A stretch of DNA of 64,000 nt from CAZKCI01 sp964584165 (GCA_964584165.1 CAZOYW010000006.1:52707-116706), one strand, 5' to 3'; counted from the first letter of the stretch, positions 52,923 through 60,944 are shown. The notes: generated from the sequence alone by a model not told the origin. Made by a program: numbers and translations.

Positions 52923-53109
52923 GATTGCCGGCAATCTCTCATCCCTATGGGAAAATCACAAATTACAAACAACAAATCCCAAACAAATCCCAAAAACACA
53001 AATCACAAAACTACAAAACAGACGGCCGGCGCACCTTGCTATTTGGAGTTTGTATTTTGTATTTTTTGCTTGGAGTTTGCTTTTTGTGATTTGTTATTTG
53101 CTTTTCTTA
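52923..53109. repeat. AAATCCC/AAATTAC-type array pair and small palindrome
   Basis: GATTGCCGGCAATC (52923-52936) is a perfect 14-base palindrome. An A-rich array at 52953-53019 (units such as ACAAATC, ACAAATT, CAAATCC) faces a T-rich inverse array at 53040-53109, with a 20-base GC-rich spacer between them. The TAA stop of the SPASM gene (53107-53109) is the last part of the right arm. Confidence 0.85.
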
Positions 53110-54141
53110 CAGTTGCCTCGCCCAGTTCCAGATTGCCCGGGGATTGAGGGAGAAGAGCAGGTTCGCCTCCACGCCGCAGGCCATCGTGCAGGAGAGGCAG
53201 TTCGGCAGGGGGCGCAGCCTTGCCCAGGCGGCGGCGAAACCTTCCCCGACCGCGTCCACCCCCGTCTCCCGCCCCACGCCCATCCCGCAGGCGTAGAGCT
53301 TCCCATCCGCCTCGAGATGGGCGGTCGCCCGCCCGGCCCAGCAGCGGTAGAGCGGCGAGGGCTTCGGCGAGGTCACCCTCCCCTCCTCCGTCCAGCGGAG
53401 CGCGTTCTCGAGATAGGGCAGGGAACCGCCGACCGGGGCGCCGGATTTCTTGAGCTCGATCAGGCGCGCGAGCGCATGGCGCCGCGCCGCGCCGGAAAGG
53501 ACCAGCCGGTCGATCTCGGCGCGGGCGGGGTGGAAGTGGCCGCGCGGCTCGTCGAAGTAGTCGAGGAGGACGAAGTTCGCCGGGAAGCCGCGCTCCCGGG
53601 CGAAGGCGACGATCTCATCCACGCAGCCGGAGTTGACCGTGGTGAGGACGGTGTTCGTCCAGATCGGGATCCCCCGCTTTTGCAGGGCCTCGATCGCGCC
53701 GAGCGCCTCCGCCGCGCTCTTCTTCCCCCGCAGAAGGGCGTGCACGGCGGGGGGACCGTCGTAGGATACCTGGACGATGTCGGCGGGGCGGAGTTCCTCG
53801 ATCCGCTCCGGCACCCCCCGGCCGTTGGTGGAGAGGCCGACGAAGAAACCGAGCGACTTGGCGGCCGCGAGGACGGCGCCGAGGTCCTCCCGGAGCATCG
53901 GCTCGCCCCCCGTGAACTGGACCCGCCGGGTCCCCGCCGCCTTCATCTCGGAGAGCACCCGGAGGAGGGCGGCGGTGGTCCAAAAGTCCTGCTGGGGCAG
54001 GCGGTCGAAGCGGCAGTAGAGGCAGCGGTTCGAGCAGCGGTTGGTAAGGCTCACGTGGACGGAGAGAGGAACCCGGCGGCGCCGGTCCAAACGCATGCGG
54101 AGAATAGCCTGAGCGAAGTATATGGCATCGGCGAGGCGCAT
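53107..54141 (-). CDS. Radical SAM/SPASM-type protein
   Basis: 344 aa. Cysteines Cys36, Cys40 and Cys43 (TNRCSNRCLYC) bind the SAM cluster, with FTGGEPMLRED following. C-terminal cysteines (CWAGRATAHLEADGKLYACG, CLSCTMACG) match a SPASM region. The ATG at 54141 is preceded within four bases by a CAGTAAA heptamer array and has no Shine-Dalgarno. Its stop lies in the AAAT-type array. Substrate unknown. Confidence 0.9.
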   Translation of the reverse strand: MRLADAIYFAQAILRMRLDRRRRVPLSVHVSLTNRCSNRCLYCRFDRLPQQDFWTTAALLRVLSEMKAAGTRRVQFTGGEPMLREDLGAVLAAAKSLGFFVGLSTNGRGVPERIEELRPADIVQVSYDGPPAVHALLRGKKSAAEALGAIEALQKRGIPIWTNTVLTTVNSGCVDEIVAFARERGFPANFVLLDYFDEPRGHFHPARAEIDRLVLSGAARRHALARLIELKKSGAPVGGSLPYLENALRWTEEGRVTSPKPSPLYRCWAGRATAHLEADGKLYACGMGVGRETGVDAVGEGFAAAWARLRPLPNCLSCTMACGVEANLLFSLNPRAIWNWARQL

Positions 54142-54144
54142 GAG

Positions 54145-54393
54145 CAGTAAACCGTAAACAGTAAACCGACCACACGGAAATCAAGCTGCAACCTGAAGAA
54201 CGCTAGGAATGCTGGATCACAAACTATAGTCGGGGCGCGCTTCCTTGATGTCCTTGGCTAACGATCTGGCGGCTTTGCATACCCTCAGCTCCCTGAAGTT
54301 TTTGGCGTAATAGCCGTCCGCCGGATTTTCTCTGACTTTCACAACAACCATCCCGCTGTTTGCCGTTCACTGTTTACTGTTCACTGCTTACCG
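54145..54393. repeat. CAGTAAA heptamer arms bracketing a broken four-helix-bundle gene
   Basis: The left arm 54145-54168 reads CAGTAAA, CCGTAAA, CAGTAAA, CCG. The inverted right arm 54359-54393 reads TTTGCCG, TTCACTG, TTTACTG, TTCACTG, CTTACCG. The bracket fills the whole gap between two genes: the left arm ends four bases before a start codon and the right arm contains the stop codon of the aminotransferase. Confidence 0.88.
54217..54351 (-). pseudogene. Truncated four-helix-bundle (S23/IVP-like) protein gene
   Basis: A 44-codon frame reads VRENPADGYYAKNFRELRVC, AARSLAKDI and then KEARPDYSL before a stop. FRELRVxKxARxLAK is the first helix of the four-helix-bundle (23S intervening-sequence, TIGR02436-type) family, of which an intact copy is at 61052-61468. 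Compared with FELSKAFPDEERYSL in that copy, several residues are missing before the stop, and helices 2-4 are absent. It lies inside a pair of inverted heptamer arms. Confidence 0.65.
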
Positions 54394-55655
54394 GTTATTG
54401 CCTCTCCGATCTTCCCCGCTAATTTTTCCATCTGACGCTCCGTATAGAAGGGGGAGCAGGGGAGCTCGACGCAATGACCGCCGAGACGGGCGGCGACGGG
54501 GCAGGGAGGGTGGCCGCCGAAGATGCCGAGGGAAGAGCAGTCGCGCATGTCGTCGGGCTTGGTGTCGATCCCCTCGGCCAGGAGCCGGCGGCGGAAACCC
54601 CGGGGCTCCTCCACGCGCGCCCGGACATAGAGGAAGGCCGAGGAGCCGGAGGGAGCCTCCCCTTGGAGCTCGATCCCCGCCACCCCCGCCAGCCCTTCCC
54701 GAAGGATGCGGGCGTTGCGGGTCTGGCGGGCGATGAAATCAGGGAAGCGCTGGAGCTGCCGCAGGCCGACCGAGGCCTGGAAGGGCGATAAACCAGTGAT
54801 CAGTGATCGGTGATCAGTGATCAGTGACTGATTACTGATTACTGATAACTGATCACTGGAGGGCGAGGCGGGGGGGACCACGTCTTCCAGAAAAGGCTCG
54901 TCGAACCGTCCGCTCCCCCGGGAGGTCGCGATCCGGATCAGCGGATAGAGCGTCCAGGGGAAGAAGGCGGGCTGGGTGACGAGGAGGGCGAGGATATTGG
55001 AGAACTGCTCCCGGAGAACGGCGAGACCGGAGGGGGCGGGGCGGAGGCGCTCTTCCAACCGATCGGCCAGGGCGGCGTCCCGGACGATCACCGCCCCGCC
55101 CCCCCAGCAGGGGAGCGACTTGCTCATGGCGAAGGTGAAGAGGCCGGCGTCTCCGATGCTCCCGACGGGACGGCCGGAGCAGAGCGCCCCCAGGGCGTGG
55201 GCGCAGTCCTCGATCACGGCGATCCTCCTCTCCCGGGCGAGCGCCAGGATCTTCTCCAACTCCGCCGGGACGCCGAAGAGATGGGTGGGAACGATCGCGG
55301 AGGTCCGGGGGGTGATCCGGGAGGCGAGCGAGGCGGGATCGAGCGTCCAGGTGCCGGGGTCGACGTCGGCGAAGACCGGGGTGAACCCGCACTCGGCCGC
55401 CACCACCGGCATCGGGTGGAAGGTGTAGGCGGGGAAGACGATCTCGGAACCGCGGGGGAGGTTCATCTCTTCCAGGAGAAGGCGGAAACCGCCGCGACCG
55501 GAGTCGACGGGGACGGCCCGCCCCGCTCCCGAGAGCCGGGCGAAGGCGGCCGCGAATTCGGCGGTCGCCGAAGGGCAGGCGCCGACCAGGGCGTCGCGCA
55601 GCGACAGCGCGAGCTCGGAGAGCGGCATGAAGATCCGGAACCGTGGGTAGGGCAT
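54381..55655 (-). CDS. DegT/DnrJ/EryC1 aminotransferase with in-frame heptamer hairpin
   Basis: 424 aa from the ATG at 55655; an upstream ATG at 55772 lies in octamer repeats and would add a repeat-derived leader. FPAYTFHPMPVV, VIEDCAHALGALC and Lys179 in FTFAMSKSLPCWGGG are the PLP-enzyme signature. Residues ~267-288 (SDQLSVISNQSLITDHRSLI) come from a CAGTRAT hairpin at 54793-54859 in an exposed-looking stretch before SPFQASVGLRQL. The frame is intact on both sides. The TGA stop is inside the next repeat arm. Confidence 0.85.
   Translation of the reverse strand: MPYPRFRIFMPLSELALSLRDALVGACPSATAEFAAAFARLSGAGRAVPVDSGRGGFRLLLEEMNLPRGSEIVFPAYTFHPMPVVAAECGFTPVFADVDPGTWTLDPASLASRITPRTSAIVPTHLFGVPAELEKILALARERRIAVIEDCAHALGALCSGRPVGSIGDAGLFTFAMSKSLPCWGGGAVIVRDAALADRLEERLRPAPSGLAVLREQFSNILALLVTQPAFFPWTLYPLIRIATSRGSGRFDEPFLEDVVPPASPSSDQLSVISNQSLITDHRSLITGLSPFQASVGLRQLQRFPDFIARQTRNARILREGLAGVAGIELQGEAPSGSSAFLYVRARVEEPRGFRRRLLAEGIDTKPDDMRDCSSLGIFGGHPPCPVAARLGGHCVELPCSPFYTERQMEKLAGKIGEAITGKQ
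54793..54859. repeat. In-gene CAGTRAT heptamer hairpin, no spacer
   Basis: The left arm 54793-54825 and inverted right arm 54827-54859 are 33 bases each with about five mismatches and one unpaired base. It lies in frame inside the aminotransferase gene at 54381-55655. Confidence 0.93.
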
Positions 55656-55715
55656 GGTGGGCCGCAGGTAATGCGGGTCATGAGCGAAGAAAGAGCGTTC
55701 GCCGAGTTGGGTATC

Positions 55716-55802
55716 GGAGTAATGGAGTATGGGAGTGATGGAGTATTGCTCTGGCAGGCAGACGTTTTCCAATACTCCGCTACTCCAATACTCCGCTACT
55801 CC
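55716..55802. repeat. GGAGTAAT / GCTACTCC octamer arms
   Basis: The left arm 55716-55747 has four 8-mers (GGAGTAAT, GGAGTATG, GGAGTGAT, GGAGTATT). The inverted right arm 55771-55802 has AATACTCC and GCTACTCC alternating. The spacer is 23 bases. The TAG stop of the YfhO gene (55796-55798) is within the right arm. Confidence 0.92.
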
Positions 55803-58261
55803 TTGTTATCATCTTCCTCCCTCGCCGGCCTCATAAAAATCACTAGCGAGAGGATAACCCCGATCCCGATCAAACCGAAACCCCATTTCACGGCGGGGGG
55901 GCGGAAGGCCCATTCCACGAGGTGGTCGCCCTTCTCCAGCCAGACCCCCCTCTGGAGGTAGTTCACCCGGAGCGGGAGGGCGGCTTGCCCGTCCACGGCC
56001 ACCCCCCAGCCGGGGTAATAGACGTCGGTGGTGACGAGGAGGGCGGGCGCGGCGACGGAGACCTCGATGATCATCCGGTTCGGCGTCGGGGCGGAGACGG
56101 AACGGATCCGGTTGATCCCCTGCAGCGCGGCGAAGTGGCTCCGGGGATCCTCCCCCCCGGCCGCGCGCAGGCGCAAGAGGCTCCCGTAGGGAAGGAGTTC
56201 CCCGCGCGGGTCTATCTTGATCCCCTCCCCCTCCTCCAGGAAGGCCGCCTCCCGGAGATCCCCCCGGAGAAGCTCCGAGCGGGACTCGGCGGGGGCGGCG
56301 AGGACGAGGCGGTCCTGCGTGAAGACGCGGGGCAGGACCTCGCGGAGGCGGAAGGCCCGCCAGCCCTCCGCCCCGGAGAGGGCCCGCTCGTCGGCCGCCG
56401 AGCGGGTGAGGGTCCGGGGCGACTCCAGGACGAGGGTTCTCACGCTCATGTTCGGATAGAAGCGGGAGGAGGGGTCCTTCAGGCGAAGGGCGTAGGGGTA
56501 GCCTTCGGCGAGCTCCTCGACCACGTCCCTCAGGCGCGGGACCAGCGGCTTCGAGCAGTGGCCGAAGAGGTAGTCGCCCCCGTGGAGAGTCGCCGTCTGG
56601 TCGAGAAGCGAGAACGAGAAGGCGCTCCGCTCTGCCCCGGAAGCCGGAGCGGGCGCGGGGTCGACGGCGGCGGCGGTGAGGCGGTAATACCAGGAGGCGG
56701 ACGGGCGCGGGTATTTCACCCATTCCGGCACGTCCCCCCAGGAGAGAAAGTAGATCACCGAGAAGCCGAGGAAGGCGCTCTCGGCGAGGACCGCGCCGGT
56801 GAGGAGGGCGGGGAGCCAGCGGGCTCGGGAGAAGGCCCAGACCAGGGCGAAAAGGGCCAGGGCGGCGGCGAGGTAGGGCATCAGGTCGCCGAGAAGCCAG
56901 GAGCGGTGATCGCGCCAGGCCCGGGAGAAGGCGGAGTGGCCGTCGGGGGGAAGGGGGACGAGCCCCTGCCAGAGGATGAGTGCGGCGAGGACGGCGACCA
57001 GAACCACCGCGGCGAGCCGCTCCGCCTTGTCCCGGAAAGCCCAGAGCCAGTGGGCCGAGACGCCGGCGAGGAGCGCCATCCCGAGGTGCTCCATCACCCG
57101 CCAGCGCAGGGCGTAGGGAAGGCCGAAGACGGGGACGGCGCGGGTGAGCGCCCGGTAGAAGGGCGAGTAGCGCCCGGCGACGAGGAGGAGGGAGAGGACG
57201 AGGAGGACGAGGCCGGTGAGCCACCAGGTCCGCGGGACCGCCTCCTCCGCGCCCCTTCCCCTTTTCCAGCCGGCCAGCGATCCGAGCAGGACGAGGAGGA
57301 GGAGGGCAAAGCCGCCCGTGAGGTTTCCCTCCAGGTGGGAGTAGTCCGCGAGGTCCGGGAAGCCCAGGTTCACGAACCGGCGGCCGGTGAGCGTGCCGAA
57401 GAGGTCGGGGACGGCCAGCGTCAGGAAATGGCGGGGGGGCATGGAGAACATCTCGGAGGCGGAGCGGGAGACCTCGAGCAGGGGGGAGCCCTCGTAGGCC
57501 TTCGCCGTCTCGATCATCCCCGTCCAGTAGGGACCGGAGAGGAGAAGCCCGAGCGCGAAGACGGCGATCCCCCCGCCGAGGAGGCGGCCGGCCGCGCGCA
57601 TCCGCCCGGAAAGCCCGGTGAGCAGCGCGCCGGCCGCGAGGCAGATGGCCAGGGTGGCCAGGCTGAAGATCCCGCGCACGTCGGAGCCGCAGGGGCCGAT
57701 GAAGCTCACCGCCAGCGCCCCCAGGAGCGGGAGAAACCGCCCGGGGCGCCGGGCGCGGCTCGTCAACCCCCAGAGGGCGAGGGGGATCCAGGCGGTGGCG
57801 TAGACGGTCGAGGGGTCGCAGATGTTGTAGGACATCGCCGCCCCGAAGGCGAAGACGCCGGCGAGGACCAGCGCGCCGGGGGGGTTGAGCTTAAGGGCGC
57901 GGCGCCCGAAGCCGTAGGCGGCGAGCGCGGCCAAGAGCCAGTGGAAAAGGAGGGGGATCTTGACGATCAGGGCGTAGGCGGCGTCGACGTCGCCGAGGGG
58001 GGCCAGGAGGTAGAACGGATAGGCGGGGAAATACCAGACGGTGGTGTTGGGGATGAAGTTGACCCTCCCCCCGGCGAAGGTGTGGGGGTCCCAGAGGGGG
58101 AGCGCGCCGGATTGGAGGGCGCGGGCGTTGAAGAAGAGGCGGCTGAAGGTCTCGTAGTAGTCGTCGAAGAAGACGGGGAGTCCGCCGGAGACGAGCGGGT
58201 AGAGGCATCCCCCCACCAGGAGGACGATCACGATCAGGGCGATGAGGTCGGAGCGGGACAT
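55796..58261 (-). CDS. YfhO-family polytopic membrane protein
   Basis: 821 aa. Segments: N-terminal helix with LPVFFDDYYETFSRLFFNAR loop, about a dozen membrane helices including FGLPYALRWRVMEH, then a soluble domain ending VTTDVYYPGWGVAVDG and NYLQRGVWLEKGDHLVEW plus a last helix. This C-terminal signature is the same as in the YfhO proteins at 3202 and 19350. No Shine-Dalgarno is seen; a CAGTRAT array begins nine bases upstream of the ATG. Predicted outer-leaflet glycosyltransferase using a lipid-linked sugar. Confidence 0.87.
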   Translation of the reverse strand: MSRSDLIALIVIVLLVGGCLYPLVSGGLPVFFDDYYETFSRLFFNARALQSGALPLWDPHTFAGGRVNFIPNTTVWYFPAYPFYLLAPLGDVDAAYALIVKIPLLFHWLLAALAAYGFGRRALKLNPPGALVLAGVFAFGAAMSYNICDPSTVYATAWIPLALWGLTSRARRPGRFLPLLGALAVSFIGPCGSDVRGIFSLATLAICLAAGALLTGLSGRMRAAGRLLGGGIAVFALGLLLSGPYWTGMIETAKAYEGSPLLEVSRSASEMFSMPPRHFLTLAVPDLFGTLTGRRFVNLGFPDLADYSHLEGNLTGGFALLLLVLLGSLAGWKRGRGAEEAVPRTWWLTGLVLLVLSLLLVAGRYSPFYRALTRAVPVFGLPYALRWRVMEHLGMALLAGVSAHWLWAFRDKAERLAAVVLVAVLAALILWQGLVPLPPDGHSAFSRAWRDHRSWLLGDLMPYLAAALALFALVWAFSRARWLPALLTGAVLAESAFLGFSVIYFLSWGDVPEWVKYPRPSASWYYRLTAAAVDPAPAPASGAERSAFSFSLLDQTATLHGGDYLFGHCSKPLVPRLRDVVEELAEGYPYALRLKDPSSRFYPNMSVRTLVLESPRTLTRSAADERALSGAEGWRAFRLREVLPRVFTQDRLVLAAPAESRSELLRGDLREAAFLEEGEGIKIDPRGELLPYGSLLRLRAAGGEDPRSHFAALQGINRIRSVSAPTPNRMIIEVSVAAPALLVTTDVYYPGWGVAVDGQAALPLRVNYLQRGVWLEKGDHLVEWAFRPPAVKWGFGLIGIGVILSLVIFMRPAREEDDNKE

Positions 58262-58639
58262 GGGAAAGGCAGTGATCAGTAATCAGTAATCAGTAATCAG
58301 TAATCAGTGATCAGTGATCAGTGATCAGTGATCAGTGATCAGTAGTGTCCCAACGTTGAACCGATCAAATTACACAACAGGCTATTAATCAAGGCATTGC
58401 GCAGAAATATGCATGTTTCCGACTTGAGCCGGAGTGTACGCTTGCGCCCTCACAATCCCCTGGAGGGCGACCATGTACACCGGGACTACAATCTTCTCCC
58501 AGTTGATGCAGCATCTTCCTTGGCACCGATTCTATCCCATTGTCGGGCACTATCGCGGCGACTACAAAGTTCAGGATTTCCGATGTGCCGGGTCCTCGCG
58601 GCAATCCGCTTTTACTGATCACTGATTACTGATAACTGA
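58262..58639. other. 378-base gap: heptamer arms around a transposase fragment
   Basis: The whole gap is explained by a left CAGTRAT array (58270-58346), a 5' fragment of an IS4-type transposase gene with its leader, and the inverted right array (58614-58644). No intact gene is present. Confidence 0.8.
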
Positions 58640-58644
58640 TCACT
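58270..58644. repeat. CAGTRAT heptamer arms bracketing a transposase fragment
   Basis: The left arm 58270-58346 has about eleven heptamers and the right arm 58614-58644 is inverted. The TGA stop of the SPASM gene (58640-58642) lies in the right arm, and the left arm starts nine bases upstream of the YfhO start codon. Confidence 0.9.
58473..58625 (+). pseudogene. 5' remnant of an IS4-type (DUF4372) transposase
   Basis: The ATG at 58473 is preceded by GGAGGG at a good distance. The frame reads TIFSQLMQHLPWHRFYPIV then GHYRGDYKVQDFRCAGS, matching the DUF4372 N-terminal domain of IS4-family transposases (FSQLMxFLPxxxFxxxVxRYxGD). After about 45 codons the frame runs into the right heptamer arm and stops; the catalytic DDE domain is missing. 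The 120 bases upstream may hold the insertion-sequence left end. Confidence 0.75.
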
Positions 58645-59686
58645 TGTGTTTACGGCGGGCGAGCCAGAGGCGGAGCAGACCCACCGCCGACGCGGGATGG
58701 AAGGACAAGAGGTCGTTGATGATGTTGGTGCCGAGGTCGAGGCAGGCTTGGCAGCGAAGCGGCTTAAGCTCCGCGTAGGCCCGCTCGATGTCGCCGTCGG
58801 CGCAGTTCCCGAGCTTTTGGACGTAGAAGAGCTTGGTGCAGGGGAAGATGTCGCCGGCATTGTCGATGGCGAGAAGGAAATCCCGCGAGCGGCAGGGTAT
58901 GGGCCGGAAGCCCCGGAGATCCTCCTTCTTCGCGATGAGGTGGCGGCCGAAGCCGTAGGGCCAGGAGAGGACGTAGCGGAGGAGATGGGGTGGATAGGGA
59001 AGCGAGCGCGGCCTCTCCCGGAGAAGAAAGCGGAGGAACTCCCTCACCTCCTCGTCGCCCGCCTCCGCGGCCTCCCGGCGCGATCCGTCCGCCTTCTCCT
59101 GGGGACGGAGGAAGTTGATCCCGATCAGGCACCCCTCCTCCCCCGCCACGCCATCGACGTGTCGGAAGGCTTCGATCAGGTCCCGGGTCAGCGTGAACTG
59201 GATCTGAACGCGCATCCCCTTCTCCCGGGCCAGGCGGATCGCGGCGCGCACTTTGTCGTAGGTCCCCTCCCCCCGGTAGCCGTCGTGGAGGGGTTTCGGG
59301 CCGTCGAGGCTGATCGAGAGCATGTCGGCCTTGGCGACCTCTCCGATCCGGGCGGGAAGGGTGATCCCGTTGGTGTTGACCGAGCAGATGATCCCGTGGC
59401 CGACGATCCGATCCACGAGCCGGCCCAGGTCGGGATAGAGGAGGGGCTCTCCCCCCGCCACCATGATCACCCGTGCCCCGAGGCGGGAAAGACCGTCGAC
59501 CAACCGCAGGAGCGGCGCGATGGGGAAATCCGGGCGGCGGCGGGGGCCGAACTCGGCGTAGCAGTAGCGGCAGCGGAGGTTGCAGCGCTCCGTGGGCATG
59601 ATCTGGACGAAGAGGGGGACGCGGCGCCCTAAGAGGCGGGCGGAGGCGGCGGCGAGGGCGATCCGGGTTTCGGAGGAGAGGCTCAT
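58640..59686 (-). CDS. Radical SAM/SPASM-type protein
   Basis: 348 aa. Cys35, Cys39 and Cys42 (TERCNLRCRYC), VAGGEPLLYPDL and SISLDGPKPLHD mark the radical SAM barrel. C-terminal cysteines (CRSRDFLLAIDNAGDIFPC, CQACLDLG) fit a SPASM domain. The stop TGA is the first bases of a heptamer arm, and a second array begins eight bases upstream of the ATG in place of a Shine-Dalgarno. Substrate unknown. Confidence 0.9.
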   Translation of the reverse strand: MSLSSETRIALAAASARLLGRRVPLFVQIMPTERCNLRCRYCYAEFGPRRRPDFPIAPLLRLVDGLSRLGARVIMVAGGEPLLYPDLGRLVDRIVGHGIICSVNTNGITLPARIGEVAKADMLSISLDGPKPLHDGYRGEGTYDKVRAAIRLAREKGMRVQIQFTLTRDLIEAFRHVDGVAGEEGCLIGINFLRPQEKADGSRREAAEAGDEEVREFLRFLLRERPRSLPYPPHLLRYVLSWPYGFGRHLIAKKEDLRGFRPIPCRSRDFLLAIDNAGDIFPCTKLFYVQKLGNCADGDIERAYAELKPLRCQACLDLGTNIINDLLSFHPASAVGLLRLWLARRKHK

Positions 59687-59693
59687 GGGAAGA

Positions 59694-59731
59694 CAGTGAT
59701 CAGTAATCAGTAATCAGTAATCAGTGATCAG
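59694..59731. repeat. CAGTRAT heptamer array, single orientation
   Basis: About five heptamers directly upstream of the SPASM gene start at 59686. No inverted partner of the same family is in this gap; the other side carries the ATCCCCY array instead. Confidence 0.9.
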
Positions 59732-59785
59732 CGGCCGGCCTACCTGCGTGCTTTAAATGTCCTACATGTGAAATTGCCGGGCCCG

Positions 59786-59834
59786 GCAGCGGGGCCCCGA
59801 CAAACAGCGATCGGGGCAAGAACGCCCCTCCCAC
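59786..59834. repeat. REP-like element, copy 5
   Basis: GGGGCCCCGACAAACAGC at about 59795-59812 (inverted match to the copy near 47.7 kb), then GATCGGGGCAAGAACGCCCC ending CTCCCACAAG. It lies between the heptamer and ATCCCCY arrays. Confidence 0.7.
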
Positions 59835-59842
59835 AAGCCGCG

Positions 59843-59884
59843 ATCCCCCATCCCCTATCCTCCATCCCCCACCCCCCATCCCCT
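59843..59884. repeat. ATCCCCY heptamer array
   Basis: Six 7-base units (ATCCCCC, ATCCCCT, ATCCTCC, ATCCCCC, ACCCCCC, ATCCCCT). The last unit overlaps the TAG stop of the SPASM gene at 59883. An inverted relative (GGGGATA units) lies at 3066-3100. Confidence 0.9.
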
Positions 59885-60944
59885 ACAGCAGCTCCCGGAC
59901 CGCCCGGGCGGCGTAGTGGAGGAGCGTCCGGGGGGCCAGGCCGAAGATCAGGTTCCGGTCGAGGTAGGAGAGGATGTAGCAGGCCTCGCAGCCCTCCCGC
60001 GAGAGGTTGTTCAGACAGGCGGTGAGGCCGTGCTCCCGGATGTTCCAACGCGGTTTGCCCCAGAAGTTGCAGCAGGGGTAGACCGACCCGTCCCCGTCGA
60101 TGAAGACGATGTAGTCGGCGTGGTAGCACTTGGGGAAGCGGCGGCGGACCGGGAGCGAGGCCGAGGCGGCCATCCGCTTCTGGTAGGAGAAGGGCCAGGC
60201 CAGGGCGAGGTCGTGGGCGAGAGTCGTGAACTGGATCGGGAAGCGCTCGGACTGGAGGTCCTTGATCTGCCGGAGGAAGGACCGCACCTGGTCGTCGGTG
60301 ACGTCGAGGTGGTGGCGGGGCCCCCCTTCCCGCAGGGGCTCGTACTGGAAGGAGAGGGAGAAGTTGAGGAGGGCCTTGAGGCGCCGGGCGGTCTCGGCCA
60401 GGAAGCGGAGGTCGGCGGGCTCGGTCTGGGCGGTGAGAACCGCGTTGATCCGGGTGGGGACCCCCGCGCCGGAGCAGAGTTCGATCCCCTTAAGCGTCCG
60501 GGCGAAGGTCCCCTTCCCCCGGTTCCGGTCGTTGAGCTCCTCTCGCCCGTCGAGGCTCACGCAGATCGAGTCGAGCTTCTTCACCGCGGCGAACTTCTGC
60601 TCGATCAGCATCCCGTTGGTGATCAGGTCGCAGATCATCCCCCGGGCGCGGACGCGGTCGATGAGCTGCTCGATGTCGTCGCGCAGGAGCGGCTCGCCCC
60701 CCTGGAGCTGGAGGAGGCGGGTGCCGTGGCGCCAGAGCTCGTCGACCAGGGAGAGGAGCTCGTCGGTGGTAAACTCGCGCCATTCCTTCCGGTTGGCGTA
60801 CTCCCCGTAGCAGTAGTAGCACTTCAGGTTGCAGCGGTTGGTCACCGCCAGGTAGACGTTGATCGGCTGGCGCTTGGAGACCAGGTGGCAGTAAAGGATG
60901 TTCCAGAACATCCGCGCCCGCTTGTAGGCCAGAGCAGCATTCAT
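59883..60944 (-). CDS. Radical SAM/SPASM-type protein
   Basis: 353 aa from the ATG at 60944 (60968 would add eight residues). Cys38, Cys42 and Cys45 (TNRCNLKCYYC), LQGGEPLLRDD and CVSLDGREELND are the core motifs. Cysteines near the end (CYHADYIVFIDGDGSVYPCC, CEACYIL) fit a SPASM domain. No Shine-Dalgarno is evident. The gene after it on the strand is another SPASM protein. Substrate unknown. Confidence 0.9.
   Translation of the reverse strand: MNAALAYKRARMFWNILYCHLVSKRQPINVYLAVTNRCNLKCYYCYGEYANRKEWREFTTDELLSLVDELWRHGTRLLQLQGGEPLLRDDIEQLIDRVRARGMICDLITNGMLIEQKFAAVKKLDSICVSLDGREELNDRNRGKGTFARTLKGIELCSGAGVPTRINAVLTAQTEPADLRFLAETARRLKALLNFSLSFQYEPLREGGPRHHLDVTDDQVRSFLRQIKDLQSERFPIQFTTLAHDLALAWPFSYQKRMAASASLPVRRRFPKCYHADYIVFIDGDGSVYPCCNFWGKPRWNIREHGLTACLNNLSREGCEACYILSYLDRNLIFGLAPRTLLHYAARAVRELL

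Noticed and set aside
55656..55772. N-terminal extension of the third aminotransferase
   Set aside because: The extra 39 residues are translated from octamer repeats; family members start near the chosen ATG at 55655.
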